From: Blumeriella jaapii
Taxonomy: Eukaryota; Ascomycota; Leotiomycetes; Helotiales; Drepanopezizaceae
Length of the DNA stretch: 64,000 nt
NCBI GenBank assembly: GCA_009599575.1
Contig: VWND01000067.1
Coordinates: 620,001 to 684,000 of the forward strand
Reading direction: 5' to 3'
Made by a program: the position numbers and the translations under genes. The stretch's first letter is position 1. Each line of letters opens with the position of its first letter. Shown in pieces: positions 45,301 to 57,200 of this stretch. The notes under the pieces are model-generated. The model had not been told where the DNA came from. It was given only the letters and a program-made list of their open reading frames with translations, and searched no databases.

Positions 45301-46210
45301 ATAATAATTTAGCAAATGGAAATTGAATAAGCAATAAATTAAAAGATTCATTTTCGAACTAATCGTTTAAAAATTTAAAAAATAGCTTATTTAAATTATC
45401 GATTATATTAAACTGAAAGGCTATCGCGGCGAAAGTTTTTTTTCGGTTTTTAATATAATTATTTTTCGTAAAACGAGAAAATTGTTTTAACGAAAGGGAA
45501 AAAAAAAAAACGAAATAATAAAAAAAGGATCGGCAGCTTAAAAAAATAGTGTAATTTCTTATATTATTTTATTAGCGTCGCTATCGAAATTGGCACCGCG
45601 AATAAAATTCGACCTTTTCGCGCTTCGCATAACGTCGTAAATCTGCCACAATTAATTAAGGTTTTTGTTACGTTTTACAGCGTCGTTTTAATAGCGAAAT
45701 TAAATTTTTCGGAAATGCAAATAAAAGATTTTAATACAACGAGCGTAAAAAGCTATAAAAGAATAAGATTTCGGCTAATAAAGCTTGCTTTTATTACAGT
45801 TTAATAAAATTTAATATTCGGCTAACCAAGCTTTTTTTAGAATTTTATTATGATTTCCGAAATTAATAATCAAAAAAAAGTAAACGATTGTATTCGATAA
45901 TTAATAATAAAATTAAAAAGCGTAAAATGTATAATTAAATGGCCACGAGTTTTATTATACTTTTTTACAAAAAAAAAAGCCGGAAAAAATTAAATCAAAG
46001 GTTTTAAAAAAAAAAATTCTATCAGCGCCGAATCGATTAACGCATAACCGTTTGCTTTAGAATCGGCGAGCGCTTTTATTTTATACGAAAAATTATTTTT
46101 AATAAATATAACGAAAATTATTAATAAATCGCTATTAAAAAGCTTTCGAACGTTAAAATAACGCATATCGCGTAATACGCTTAAAAAAAAAGTTTTGCTT
46201 AGGCTTAAGC
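45300..46210 (-). pseudogene. C3 protease and linker
   Basis: Collinear with C2 15465-16500; holds the 33 bp insert at 45571-45603 and the retropepsin region near 46030-46110. Confidence 0.7.
45571..45603 (+). repeat. 33 bp insert, C linker position (C3)
   Basis: ATTAGCG...CGCGAAT, 33 bp. On this strand it matches the D copies directly because C3 itself is inverted. Confidence 0.7.
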
Positions 46211-47700
46211 GTTTTTTCGATTAGCGAAAAAGCTTTTAATTTTTTCGTATGCGTTTTAAAAATCGTTTGAAAAAAAGTTTTCGTTTTTATTATTATTATT
46301 AAAAAGCAAATTTTCGGCCGGCTCGACCTCGTTTATATTTATTAGCCTGAAAAAGCTTTTGAATAAAACCGAAGATCGGCCCGTGAAAAGTCGTGCAAAT
46401 TAGCTTTTTTAAACTTTTTAATATAAAATAAAAAACGAACGCTATCGTTGGTCCGATCGAAAAGAAAAAACGCTAAAAAAACGTTCTAGCGTGGAAAAGG
46501 AAAAAAAAATAGCAAAAGGCTGAAAAAAAGCCTATAAAATATTTAAACGATTTTCGTACGTACGATTTGACTCGTAATACGCTTTAATTAAAAATTTACT
46601 ATTTTAATAAATAATAAATTTAATTAAAAAGCGATTCGCGTATAAAATTCGTTTAGCCAACTGACTTTGTTTTTTTTAACGGACGGCGGTAAGCTAATTT
46701 TTGAAAATCGTTGTACGCGCTTATTTCAAATGCAATTTTTCTCGTAAACGCTTTAGTATTTTATCGCGGAAAGCGTTCCGAAGCTGTTTATCAATTCGTA
46801 TTTAAGCGTTCGTTGCGAAAATAAAAAATCGTAGATAAAATCGCCAAAAATCGTCGTGCGTATTTATTACAAGCATTTTAAATTCGTTTTCCGCTTTTTA
46901 AACGTTTGAAAAATCGGTCAGGAAATCGGCGATCTTTTGTATTAATTTTTCGAAAAATATAAAATCGGAACGGTTTAAAATACGCGGAATAAAAAATTTT
47001 TTGCTACGCCTTCGATTTGATCGAATATATAATTTTTGCGAAATCGATCGTTAGCGAAATTATTGTAGTAAAATTCGAAATTATCGAAAAATTTAATCTT
47101 TTAATAGCGTGCTTTATAATTTTTATTATTATTTAGCTTAAATTTAAAATTCGGAACGCGTTTTATACGAATTAATCGAAAATTAGCAAATAAATAAAAA
47201 CTATAGCGTTTAAAAAGCGCGCTAAAGTTTTGGCCGTTATAAAAATTTTTAAAAAAAGTTCGCGAAAAACGTAGAAATTGATTTGCAGCGTTTATTAATT
47301 AAAATAAAACGTTGCGAAAAAAAAAAAAGCAGCAGATTCGCGACTGGCAAAAGCACGTTCGATAAATTCTATTAAACGCTTTAATTAAAAGGTCTGTCGC
47401 AATCGTATAATTTCCAAAAATTATCGCTTACGCTTTTGCGCTTTTTTTTAATTAATTTTGCGAAAATCTTAACTAAACGCTTATAGCGCTAGGCTGCAAA
47501 AAAAAAATGGCAAACGAAATAATTAGCGCTTTGCCTTTTTTTTTTGTTTTTTTTTTTTTTTTTCGAAAAAAAAACTGTTTTTTAAAAAAAAAGCTTTTAG
47601 GAAAAGCTGCTTTTTCGCTGATTAAAAAAAAAGTTGAAATATAGTAGCAGAAGCTGAAAAGCTTTGCTAAAAAAAGAATCGTTGAACAAAAGCTATTTTT
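46210..47700 (-). pseudogene. gag: C3 gag
   Basis: Collinear with C2 gag; no long open stretch. Sequence is AT-shifted but CpG positions are largely kept. Confidence 0.65.
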
Positions 47701-47816
47701 CGCAAAATGCGGAAATAAGCTTTTTTACGACCGGTCGATTATTTTGGTATAACTCGTAAGAAATTCGAAAAAAAAAATTTACGCCGTCGCTAGCGTAAAA
47801 AAAAAGTTATTAATAA
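47700..47816 (-). other. C3 leader with palindrome
   Basis: CGACCGGTCG at 47728-47737 and the TTTACGC-8 nt-GCGTAAA stem near 47779-47800. Confidence 0.6.
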
Positions 47817-48085
47817 TATAACGATTTAATCAGTCGAAAGGCTAAGAAATTAATTAATTAATCGTCGTGTTTATATAATATAAAAAACTAGCTTTTGGTT
47901 TTGTAATAAAAATATTTATTTAAAATTAATAATTGCAAAAAGCAGAGGTCGCTAAGAAAAAAAAGTCTTATATATATAAATAGTTTCTAAAATTGATGGA
48001 AAGACCCACCAGAAGACCAGGAAGCTTGCAGCTACACGTAGTTGCTAGGGTGACACGAGAGGTGGCAAAAGAATGAGTCGTCACA
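47817..48085 (-). repeat. 5' LTR of C3, single-unit form
   Basis: 269 bp; outer end (48000-48085) clean, inner end strongly AT-shifted. Confidence 0.9.
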
Positions 48086-48091
48086 ATTAGC

Positions 48092-49400
48092 GAAATATAA
48101 CAGCTTTCGTAAAATAATATTATCGCAATTATTACGCTTATCGAAAAAATTCTGTTTTAAAAAATAAGCGCTCCGGCCTTTTTCAGCCTTTTTCTGTTTT
48201 TGACTATTTTTAAAAGCATATTATAATAAACTTTTGCAGCTTTAATAAAATCAAATACGATTACGATAACGTATTCGTAATAATAAATCGCTTTTCCAAG
48301 CAAATTATTTCGATCTTTTGCTATAAAAATATCGACGCTCGAAGTTTTATTAAATTATATATATTTTATTTATACAAATATTTTGGCTTTTTGAAAAATA
48401 TTATTAGCGATCGTGGCCTTTAGTATTAGTCTATTTTTTGGTTTAAATTAAACAAAATCCTCGGTACGCAATTAAAGCTTTCGATAGCCGTTTATTTTAA
48501 AACCGGCGATTCAACCGAAATTTACAACTATTATTTGCAAAAACGCTTTCGACTTTTCGTAAACTTTTATTAAAACGATTAAAACGAATTTTTTTTAATA
48601 ATGGATCTCGCTTAAATGTTTTTTTTTACGAAAATTTAAATAGCTTTTTATTTTTTAAAATTATATACGATTACGCTTTTTATATTAATTAAAACTGGAA
48701 GCTCGATATTTTTTTTTATTTTTTTTTTATTACAAATTAAACGCAAACGAAGCTCGTGCGTACGCTCGCCGCTATTACGACGCCTAAAACTTCGCCAAAT
48801 CGCATTTTTAATAAGCCTACGATAAAAAAAAATTGCGAATAAATTTCGCCGCGCGATCGATTTTAATATTAACGATTACGTATAATTCGATATGCGTTTA
48901 TTTCCGATTTTCCGGCCTTTCCGTAAGCTCGACAATTTTACAAACGGCCTTTTTAAAATTATAACCAAAAATTTCGACAACGCTTTTAAGCTAGACCTTT
49001 TTAATATTATAAACGTATATTTAATTTTCTATGCTAATCGATTGCGTAAACAATTAACGACGCGCTTTCAGGTCAGATTAATCCAGCTTTTAAATTTATT
49101 AATATAACTGATAAGCTTAAATACGAAATCGAAAATTTAATCGCTTGTCGAATACAACGGAAAACCTTTTAATACAAAGCTTTTGAAATAAGCTTAAATA
49201 AAACTTTCACGTAATATTCCGCGTCTGATTTTATATATGCTTTTTTAAAAATGCGCGATTTTCATTTGGCTTATGAAAAGCTTTCCGGTCCTTTTGCAAA
49301 ACTTATAAACTGGCTGAAAGCGTATTCCGAAGGTTTGGATTCGTACGATTATTTGGATAGCGACGTATTAATAAATCAAAGCTCGAAAGCGCGCTTCGGA
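48092..49400 (+). pseudogene. C5 integrase and chromodomain
   Basis: Collinear with C2 18385-19710. The frame across 48145-48165 runs uninterrupted from the zinc domain to KNKRSGLFQPF, showing the ancestral frame. C-domain (RLFPIFRPFRKLDN) open at 48892-49107 and post-chromodomain tail open at 49251-49410. Confidence 0.8.
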
Positions 49401-49411
49401 CGGGAGAATAA

Positions 49412-49676
49412 TATAACGACTTACTTTTTTGCCTTTTGTATTACTCCAGCAACTACGCATAATTGCAAGCTCTTTGGTCTTTTGATAAGTTTTTTATTAA
49501 TTATAAAAACTATTTATATATATAAAACATTTTTCTTTTAGCAACCTCTGCTTTTTGCAATTATTAATTTTAAATAAATATTTTTATTACAAAACCAAAG
49601 GCTCGTTTATTATACCATATAAACACGGCGACCAGTTGACTGATTTCCCAGCCCTCCGACTGATTAAATCGTCACA
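49412..49676 (+). repeat. 3' LTR of C5, single-unit form
   Basis: Starts TATAACGAC, ends CGTCACA; 265 bp. Outer end clean (CCAGTTGACTGATTTCCCAG), inner end changed. Confidence 0.9.
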
Positions 49677-50780
49677 AAATTATTCGAAAAAAAAACATTT
49701 TGAATTGGAAAAAAATCAGAAAAAAATTTATAATATCGCAATCAATTTAGCCGACGAGAAAAAATCTTCGGAAAAAGTCAGTTTTTTGGCTTTTATTATA
49801 AAAACCCAAAAATCGAAACGACGAAACTGTTTTTACACGATTATAAAAGTATTAAAAATAAAAATAATGCTTAAGAAAAATACGACCGCTTTCGTTTTAT
49901 TCGATAATAAAGCCGAAATTAATTGTATAAACCAAAAAACAACCGAAGCTAATAGGATTCCGATTATTATCGCTAAATAAATAATTTATATTATCATTAA
50001 TAGAAATATTATTAAATTTGATAAAATTATACGAAATATAAAAATCGACGTTGAAAATATAATTATTTATAAAAAAATTTAATAATAAAAAAATGCTTTT
50101 ATTTTATTATTTTTAAAATGCTTTGGATTTTAGAAAATTTCTTTAGTTTCAAATATACCGAAAACGATTAAATAAAAGCTTTTTTTTAAAACTGAAATCG
50201 ATTTTTCGAAAATCAAATTATCGTCGCCGGCGATAAAATCTTTTTAATCGACGTTTTATCGGAAAACGAATAATCGGCTTTGGTTTTAAAACAAATGTTA
50301 AGCTATAATAAAACCTGAAAAATATTTAATTAAAAGCATTCGCGTCGCTAATGGAAATGGCTACGCGAATAAAAATAATTAATATTAACATTTTAATTAT
50401 TAGCTTGGAAACGAAAACTGCGAAATTTTCGTTTTCGTATTAAATAAACCCGGTTTATATATGTTATTTTTTTTTATTAATATTAACATTTTTTATAAAC
50501 GCAAAACCAATAAAATACGATTCGTGAATTTTAGTAAATTCGTTAAAAATATTTTCGAAAAAATAAACGATTAGTTCGAAAAAAACGAAGCAGCAACACC
50601 ATTTTAATTAATTATTAGCGAATTCGAAAAATTTATTACCGGCCGATTTTCCAGCTTATTATTTAAAAGCCGATTAATAAAAAAAACGATTTAATAATTT
50701 AGCAATCGAAATTTAATTTTTATTAAAAAAAAAAAGGTTTTATACGAGATTTTACGCAACCGAAAATAAACTATAGCTTT
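49677..50780 (+). pseudogene. D3 protease and linker
   Basis: Open 49677-49977 within a longer ORF: KNQKKIYNIAINLADEKK, KAEINCINQKTTEANRIPIII. The retropepsin triplet is DNK as in D1. Then KMLWILENF and the linker with the best 33 bp insert (50338-50370), the KNIFEKIND connector and the start of the RT leader, up to the GCTTT duplicated by G. Confidence 0.8.
50338..50370 (+). repeat. 33 bp insert, D linker position (D3)
   Basis: Cleanest copy: ATTCGCGTCGCTA - 8 nt - GGCTACGCGAAT. Reads F-A-S-L-M-E-M-A-T-R-I in the Pol frame. Confidence 0.75.
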
Positions 50781-50945
50781 TGTGACGAACCTCATATATT
50801 TCCCTTAAGATACAGACGAAAAGCTGAAAGGAAGGAAGCTCCCAAGGCGAACTATATACACTGTAGAACCCCCTGGCCCTGGCGCTACGCCAGAACTGTA
50901 ACGGAAGATTGAATAGCCGAAAGCCGAAATGGCCGGGCCGTTACA
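50781..50945 (-). repeat. 3' LTR of G
   Basis: On the plus strand TGTGACGAACC...CCGTTACA. Nearly clean at its outer (left) end. Confidence 0.93.
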
Positions 50946-50966
50946 CTACCCCCCCCTCCGAAAAAA
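50946..50966 (-). other. Polypurine tract of G
   Basis: Minus strand reads TTTTTTCGGAGGGGGGGTAG directly before the LTR, almost the same as the C tract. Confidence 0.75.
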
Positions 50967-51095
50967 GCTGGCCTCTCAGCTGTACAGAAAATACCGAAGG
51001 TTCGGCATACCGAAATAAAATAAACGAACGAACGATTGCAATTGCAATTAAAAAATAAAAAAGTGTAAAATAAAAAAAAACCACTACTAAAACTC

Positions 51096-52247
51096 CTACT
51101 CTGAACCGTCCGAAAACTCCTCTGCCAATGCGGCTTCGATTTCAGCCTTATCTTCGTCGCCGTACAAACCGATTGCAGCTATTTGCTCTCGTTTCAAAAC
51201 GTCGCGAAGTATAGCGGATTTGAATTTGCAGCCCGTAATCCAATGATTTGTACCGCCGCATTTAGTACAACAGCCTGTGCGACGCCAGTCTTTTTTTTGA
51301 GCCATTAATAAATAAAAAGCCTTAGGTAGAACTGGGTATTTCTGATCTAAAGTCAAAGTTTCGTTTTTATTAATTGCATCTGAAACTTCGATTGCATTAA
51401 ATTTATTAATGCGTTCGAGCTCTTTTCGTTTCTCGATTTGCGTAATATTCATAAGGTCGCTAGCGTCGTATATCAGCCGGCGGGTCGGCGTATTCGTACG
51501 CATACCGACCATCCTAGGAGGGGGATTGCGAAATGCGTTGCGAGAAGTGCTGGGGCCGGACTGGCCCGAAAAAAAAGTGCCGAAATTAAAAAGGCCGAAA
51601 TTAGCTGATCGGGAACCCGAATCAACTAAACGTTGTAAAAATGCAACGTATGCGATCCAAATAGTAGAAAAGTTTATATAGCCCCGGAATAGCTTTTTTA
51701 CCGAATCGGCTAAACCGTTTCGAAATGCGACGATTTTAGCTACGTTATCCTAATCAATACGATTTTCGTACAACAAACGCTGAAAAGTCGTAATATAAAC
51801 TTGCAAAAAGCTGGAATCTTGTTTGCACGCTAATAATCGGTCTTCTGCCTCCTGAATCTTATTCGGGTTATCGTATACTCGGCGCAATTTTTCGAATAAA
51901 ATATAATAACTCTAAAATTGATATAATTCGGCCGAAAAAAGCAAAAGTAAAATTAGCGATTAGCAATTGTTTTCGAGATTTGCAAAAACGTAATAAAATT
52001 AAGCGGTAGCGTTGCCGATTAATTGGCCGTCGACTCGTAATTTGGCTTTAATTAAAAAGTACCATATATTCTATTTGGCTCTACCAAACTTAACAAATTC
52101 GGGTAAACACGGCCTGAGCCGACGATTTTCGGTTAAATCGTCGATTCGTATATCGAAGTTTTCAAGCTGCTGCTCGAGTTTTAAAATGCGTTGCTGCATT
52201 TGTAGTTAAATAGAATTAGCAGAGCCTTCAAAAAGTGGTATAAACAT
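51096..52247 (-). pseudogene. gag: G gag with CCHC knuckle (383 codons)
   Basis: A single frame from an ATG at 52247 to TAA at 51096 with five internal stops that fit Gln or Trp codons hit by RIP; the last 138 codons (51512-51096) are open. The N-terminal part has a coiled-coil-like segment (MQQRILKLEQQLENFD), the middle resembles a capsid domain (LFEKLRRVYDNPNKIQEAE), and the knuckle CTKCGGTNHWITGC lies at 51228-51269. The C-terminus is acidic (EIEAALAEEFSDGSE). No protease motif follows. Codes for an RNA-packaging protein; would act in particles with enzymes supplied in trans. Confidence 0.85.
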
Positions 52248-52697
52248 AGCTATAACGTAGCTAGTCTAGAAACGAATAAATATCGAATAAACAAAGGGGA
52301 AGTTGGCGCTGTAATAGCTGTCGGGGGTGCTTTTGGGTCGGAAGCACCAAATTATCGGTAGGAATAGTCGTATTGAAGTATTATAAAACGGTGTACGCTA
52401 GTATAGCGGTAGGGTACGAAAAGGTGCAATAATCGTAGTAATAGAAATAGGTAAATGGCGCAATTGATCGGAAGCGCCTGAAACAATAAATTTCGGAAGG
52501 TGTAGAATGGTGCCAAAGGTCGGATACACCGGAAACGATATAATGGCGAGAGTTGTAGTCGATAAAAAAGCAATAACCAATAATTAATAATCAATAATTA
52601 CTAAATCAATAAGCTAATAATCAATAAATCAATATCAATAAAGTCAATAATCAATAATCAATAATACGACGTCATTACGAACGAAAGGTCTGTATAG
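52248..52697 (-). other. G leader with degenerate tandem repeats
   Basis: No ORF. Near 52570-52665 there is a run of ATCAATA/AATAATC units. Near 52325-52560 GC-richer stretches recur with the core GGTCGGAAGCACC (also ATCGGAAGCGCC and GTCGGATACACC), about 80-110 bp apart. Confidence 0.55.
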
Positions 52698-52862
52698 TGT
52701 AACGAACCTTATATATTTCCTTTAAGATACAAACGAAAAGCTGAAAGGAAGGAAGCTCTCAGGGCGAACTATATATACTGTAAAACTCCCTGGCCCTGGC
52801 GCTACGCCAGAACTGTAACGGAAGACTGAATAGCCGAAAGACGAAATAGCCGGGCCGTTACA
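52698..52862 (-). repeat. 5' LTR of G
   Basis: 165 bp, TGTAACGAACC...CCGTTACA on the plus strand; changes concentrate at the inner (left) end. Confidence 0.93.
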
Positions 52863-53270
52863 GCTTTCGATTTCACCGAAATAAATTAATTCAGCTTTAA
52901 CGTTACGTTTTATATCGATATCAAAACCGTATTTTTACGAAGATTAGCAAAAAAAAACCTTTTTAATTTCTAAAACTTTTTAGAATAAAATAATCGAAAT
53001 GCTAAAAAAACGAATTAAGCAAAAAATTTTCGAATTTTGCCACGATTTATATAAAAACAAATAGTTTATCGTTGCGAAAAAAAAAATTTATTTACAAATT
53101 TATTATCGCAATCGTCGAAATAAACAGAATAACGATACGAAACGCTAACGTGCCATTTAACGTCGATTAATTTCCAAACGATTTCGTAAAAATAACGATC
53201 GTTTTTTTTTTTCGATTTATTTTCAGATTACGATTATTTAATAATTAATTAACGATTTCGAAATATAATT
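52863..53270 (+). pseudogene. D3 RT fragment
   Basis: Resumes D3 after G: AFDFTEI, then the NNRITIRNANVPF block. Cut by the C6 LTR at 53271. Confidence 0.82.
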
Positions 53271-53714
53271 TGTAACGACTTATTCTTTTGCCACCTTTCG
53301 TGTCACCCCAGCAATTGCGTGTAGCTGCAAGCTCTTTGGTCTTTTGGTGGGTTTTTTATTAACTATGGAAATTATTAATATATATAAAGCTTTTTTTTTT
53401 GCAATCTTTGCTTTTTGCAATTGTTGATTTTAAATAAAAATTTTTGTTACAGAACCAAAAGCTTGTTTTTTATATTATATAAATACGGCGACTAATTGAT
53501 TAATCTCCTAGCTTTTCGATTAATTAAATCGTTATATTATTAATAATTTTTTTTTTACGCTGGCGACGGCGTAAATTATTTTTCTTTTCGAATTTTTTAC
53601 GAGTTATACTAAAATGATCGACCGGTCGTAAAAAAGCTTATTTCCGCGTTTCGGGAAAACGGCTTTTGTTTAACGATTTTTTTTTCAGCAGAGCTTTTCA
53701 GCTTTTGCTATTAT
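53271..53714 (+). mobile_element. C element fragment C6 (5' LTR and leader)
   Basis: 5' LTR 53271-53536 (single-unit form, starts TGTAACGACTT), then leader with hairpin near 53559-53578 and palindrome CGACCGGTCG (53619-53628). It is cut at 53714 by a minus-strand D LTR. Confidence 0.88.
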
Positions 53715-53965
53715 TGTAAAAGTAAGTAGGAAAACCAGACTGATACGGCCATATATCGGTGGGTAAAATAGTCTAGGAAATTCCTAGAAAAAAAAAAAAA
53801 AAAAAAAAGAAAAATAAATAAAAATATAAATTAAACTGCGTGCTTATAATACTATTTAAAAAAAATGCTTTGTTTTTATACCTGTTAAAATAGTTAATAG
53901 CAAAAAGTCTCGAAGGAATTTATTCCTCGATTATAATTAAAATTATTAAATTTTATTAATACAAA
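53715..53965 (-). repeat. D LTR a, truncated by 16 bp
   Basis: Starts TGTAAAAGTAAG and stops at ACAAA, lacking the last 16 bp of the 267 bp LTR. It is followed by TGTAAAAGTAG (53966-53976), an extra copy of the LTR start, and then by a second LTR in the same direction. Confidence 0.85.
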
Positions 53966-53976
53966 TGTAAAAGTAG

Positions 53977-54243
53977 TATAAAAGTAGGTAGGAGAACCAG
54001 ACTGATACGGCCATATGTCGGTGGGTAAAATAATCTAGGGAATCCCTAGAAAAAACTGAAGAAAAAAAAAGAAAAATAAATAAAGGTATAAATTGAATTG
54101 CGTATTTATGATACTATTTAAAAGGATGCTTTGCTTTTATACCTGTTGAAAGTAGTTAATAGCAAAAGGTTTCGGAAAAGTCCATGCCTCGACCATAGCT
54201 AAAACTACCAACTTTTATTAATACAAAATATTACCGTTTTATA
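53977..54243 (-). repeat. D LTR b (3' LTR of D5)
   Basis: Full 267 bp LTR; on the plus strand TATAAAAGTAGG...CGTTTTATA. It directly precedes the D 3' module on this strand. Confidence 0.9.
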
Positions 54244-57200
54244 TTTTGTTCCAAATAATATACGTAATCGTTTTTAATTACGATCAAAAAAAAATATAAT
54301 TTTAATAAATGCAATTTAATTTATTTTATATAATTTAAAAACCAATTAATTAAAAACCGAACTTTTTAGTTTTATATTTTTTCGGTTTTTTAATTCGTTT
54401 TTGGCCTTTTTTCTGTTGGCTTTTATGGAAAAATAGCGTTTCGCTTATCGTTTAAATTATTTTGTTTATTTTGCTTTTTTAAAAAATAATTCGATAAAAT
54501 ATCAGTCGAAATATCGTTTAAATTTACGAACGTTTTAATAATTTTTTCGTCGATAATATTATTAAATATCGCCGCGACGGATGCTTTCTACGACTTTTCT
54601 TCGTAAATAATGATTTTTAATTTTTAAACGTAATTTTACGCTTTGCAAAAAGCGCTGAAAAATCTTGTATTAAAATCGTAAAAATAATCGATTAGTTCGT
54701 CGTAATTAAAATCGATTAACGCTTTTGCTTCGCGTAAAACTGATAGATCGGATTACGATTGTTTATCGACGAATGCTTTTAAAAAGGCTCCGAAGCTTAT
54801 AAAAAAAATTATTTTTACGAAATAATTCGGAAATAATCGTTTGCAATCGAAACTATCGAAAATATTATAATTATTTTCGTCGCAAAACAAATAATATCAG
54901 ATTATTTATCGGAGCGTCGTTTTCGAAATAATTTTTATATTTTTGCGCCGTATAATTATTCGAATAAATTAGTATTGCGCCGTCGGTTTTTTGGGTTTTA
55001 AATCTGACGAAATTCTTTTGCTTAGTCGAAAAACTAATAAAATTATTTTATTTTTTATTTCGTAGCTTTCGGTTTCGTAGTCCGATAAAATAGCTAAGGC
55101 TATTGCTTTAAACGCGCTGAAATACAAAAAAGCTAAATTTTTTTAAATGATTTTAATTAGCTTAGCGTCGTGGTGTAATTGCAAATAAGCTTCGATTATT
55201 TCCGAATTATATGCGAATACAAGCAAAACGTAATAATCGAAAATAGCGTCGGTAAAATCTTCGATTTTTGTTTTTTTTAAAAATCGGCGATATCGAATTT
55301 TATTATTGTAATACGATCGGAATCAGCGAAATCTAAAGCGATCGAAACGTTAAAATATGTTACGAAGCAGCAGTTTCTAAGATTTCGAATAATTAAAACA
55401 GCGAAATAAAAGCCGGAAAGTATTTTAAAAGCTTGCTAAATGAAATTGTATAATATATTAGCGAAAAAAGCTATAAGCGCTTTTTAAATTTTAATTAATC
55501 GGAAATAATATTTATATATAATTTTTTTTTTTTTATGAAATACAGCAATAATTTGTTTTTTCCGTTGTACGACTTTACGTAATTAACGAATTCGCAATTT
55601 AATTCGAATAAATTCTAAAATATATTTTCGGTCGAAAAGCCAGAAAAGTCGGCTTTTAAAAATACTCGTTGCTTCCATTTTTTTACGTTTTAATCGAATT
55701 TTATAATCGTGCTGAAAGCTTTAAAATCTGTTTTAAAATTTGCGTAGCTTAAATAAGTTTTAATACGCGTTTTAATAAATTTCGCAGTTTTTCGTCGAAA
55801 TATAAACTAATTATTAAAATCAATTTCGAATACGTCGTAATTCGAATTTCTGATAACAGCGAATCGATTAGCGAAGCCGATAACGTTAATTTTTTTTATA
55901 ATTAAATCGCAGTATATTATATAATAACGTACGTAAAAATAGCAGAATTTGCCGTTTTTTTTAGCGTTAACGTTATTCGTAAAAACGAAATTAAAAAATC
56001 GGAGTTTTTTAGCGAAAAAAAGCTCGAGTAAAAACGGGTCAACGTTTTTAAAAGTTTTTTTTATTTGCTTTAACGTATTATATTTGTAATTTTCCGAAAA
56101 AAGCTTATTTTAATTTTCGTTCGAAGCCAAAAAAAAAAGCTAACGGATTTATTTGATTTTTATATAAAAGTATCGAAATAAAACTTTTAAATCGTATCGT
56201 CGTCGAAAGCGAAAGTTTTAAGCAAAATAATTTGATTTTGTATTTTTTATATAATTTTTTCCGCGATAATTTCGATATTTTTTTCCAAGCTTTTTCGGTC
56301 GAATCGTATAATAATCGAGATTTTAAATATTTTTATTAAAATCTAAAATATTAACGATAATAATACGACGTTTTTAAACGCAGCAAGCGTTTTTAATATT
56401 TGCGTATTTAATTTCGAAAAATTAAATTTAAAATCGTTTAAATTTTTTTTTTTCGAAATGCCGCGGTTTTTTAAATTTGATTTTGTAAAATCGTCGCGTC
56501 TTTTGTTAATTAGCTTAAAAGCTATAATTCGGCGTCGATTTCCGGCTGTTTTTATTCGCGGTGCCTTTTGCTAACGACGCGAATAATTTTTTTTTCGAAC
56601 AAAAAAAATTTCGAAAATATCGGCGCGTTTTTTTACGTTTTTTGTTTTTATTTTTTACGGAATCGTTTTTATAAATATAATAAATTTTTTGTATTCGAAT
56701 AAGCGATTATTTATTATTACGCTTTTAATTTCGTTTTCGGATTCGTTTTCGATAATTAAAAATAAAAGTCGTCGAATTGTTTTAGCTGCTTTAAAAATAT
56801 TAATTGCTACCGCGTATATTTTCTCGAATTAAACGAAGATAATATTAGCTTTTTCGTTTTTTTCGTCGTCGTAAATTTGAAATATTGGAATAGGATCGTT
56901 TTTTTTTTTCGATATAAAAATGCCGCATTTAGCGACGCTTAATTTTTTGTTTTAAAAAAAAATCAGATTTAGAGTTTCGCAGCCGATTAAAATTTCTTTT
57001 AACGATTGCATAGCGTCGTCGATTAATTTGCAAACAATTATAAAAAAGCATGTGAATCTGCGAGCTTTTGGATTATTAGCTTTTAGAATTTGCGTTTTAA
57101 AAATATAAGCGTTTAATATTCAGATTTTTTTTTTGTAAAAATAATAATTTCGAAAAAGCGAGCGAAATGCCGGAATAAAATAATACCGATGATTTTGCTA

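Larger units (their letters stand above)
43235..48085 (-). mobile_element. Ty3/gypsy chromovirus C, copy C3 (5' LTR to IN zinc domain)
   Basis: Minus-strand C copy: 5' LTR on the right (47817-48085), leader, gag, PR, linker, RT, RNase H and the start of integrase, where A2 cuts it off. Collinear with C2 13549-18426. Heavily AT-shifted. It is followed at 48086 by plus-strand C5, which it seems to have entered. Confidence 0.88.
48086..49676 (+). mobile_element. C element fragment C5 (IN to 3' LTR)
   Basis: Plus-strand 3' part of a C element beginning at the IN zinc domain (ATTAGCGAAATATAACAG). It contains the decayed IN core, a C-domain ORF at 48892-49107, chromodomain remnant and 3' LTR. It inserted in D3, whose sequence resumes at 49677. 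It preserves the original length at the IN site where C2 has a 2 bp deletion. Confidence 0.87.
50781..52862 (-). mobile_element. Gag-only LTR retrotransposon G
   Basis: A complete 2,082 bp element with 165 bp LTRs (50781-50945, 52698-52862) and a perfect 5 bp duplication GCTTT (50776-50780, 52863-52867). On the minus strand: 5' LTR, a repeat-rich leader, one gag ORF and a polypurine tract. There is no PR, RT or IN, and no room for them. This matches the plant class called TR-GAG. Movement would need enzymes from another element. Confidence 0.92.
49677..53270 (+). mobile_element. D element fragment D3 (PR to RT), interrupted by G
   Basis: Plus-strand D pol from just before the protease to the first RT blocks, cut at the left by C5, at the right by C6 and in the middle by G. 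It has the best preserved D protease of the window. Confidence 0.88.

Noticed and set aside
52565..52670. ATCAATA-type repeats as a CRISPR array
   Set aside because: Units are short, irregular and AT-only, with no spacers; they are a simple repeat in the G leader.
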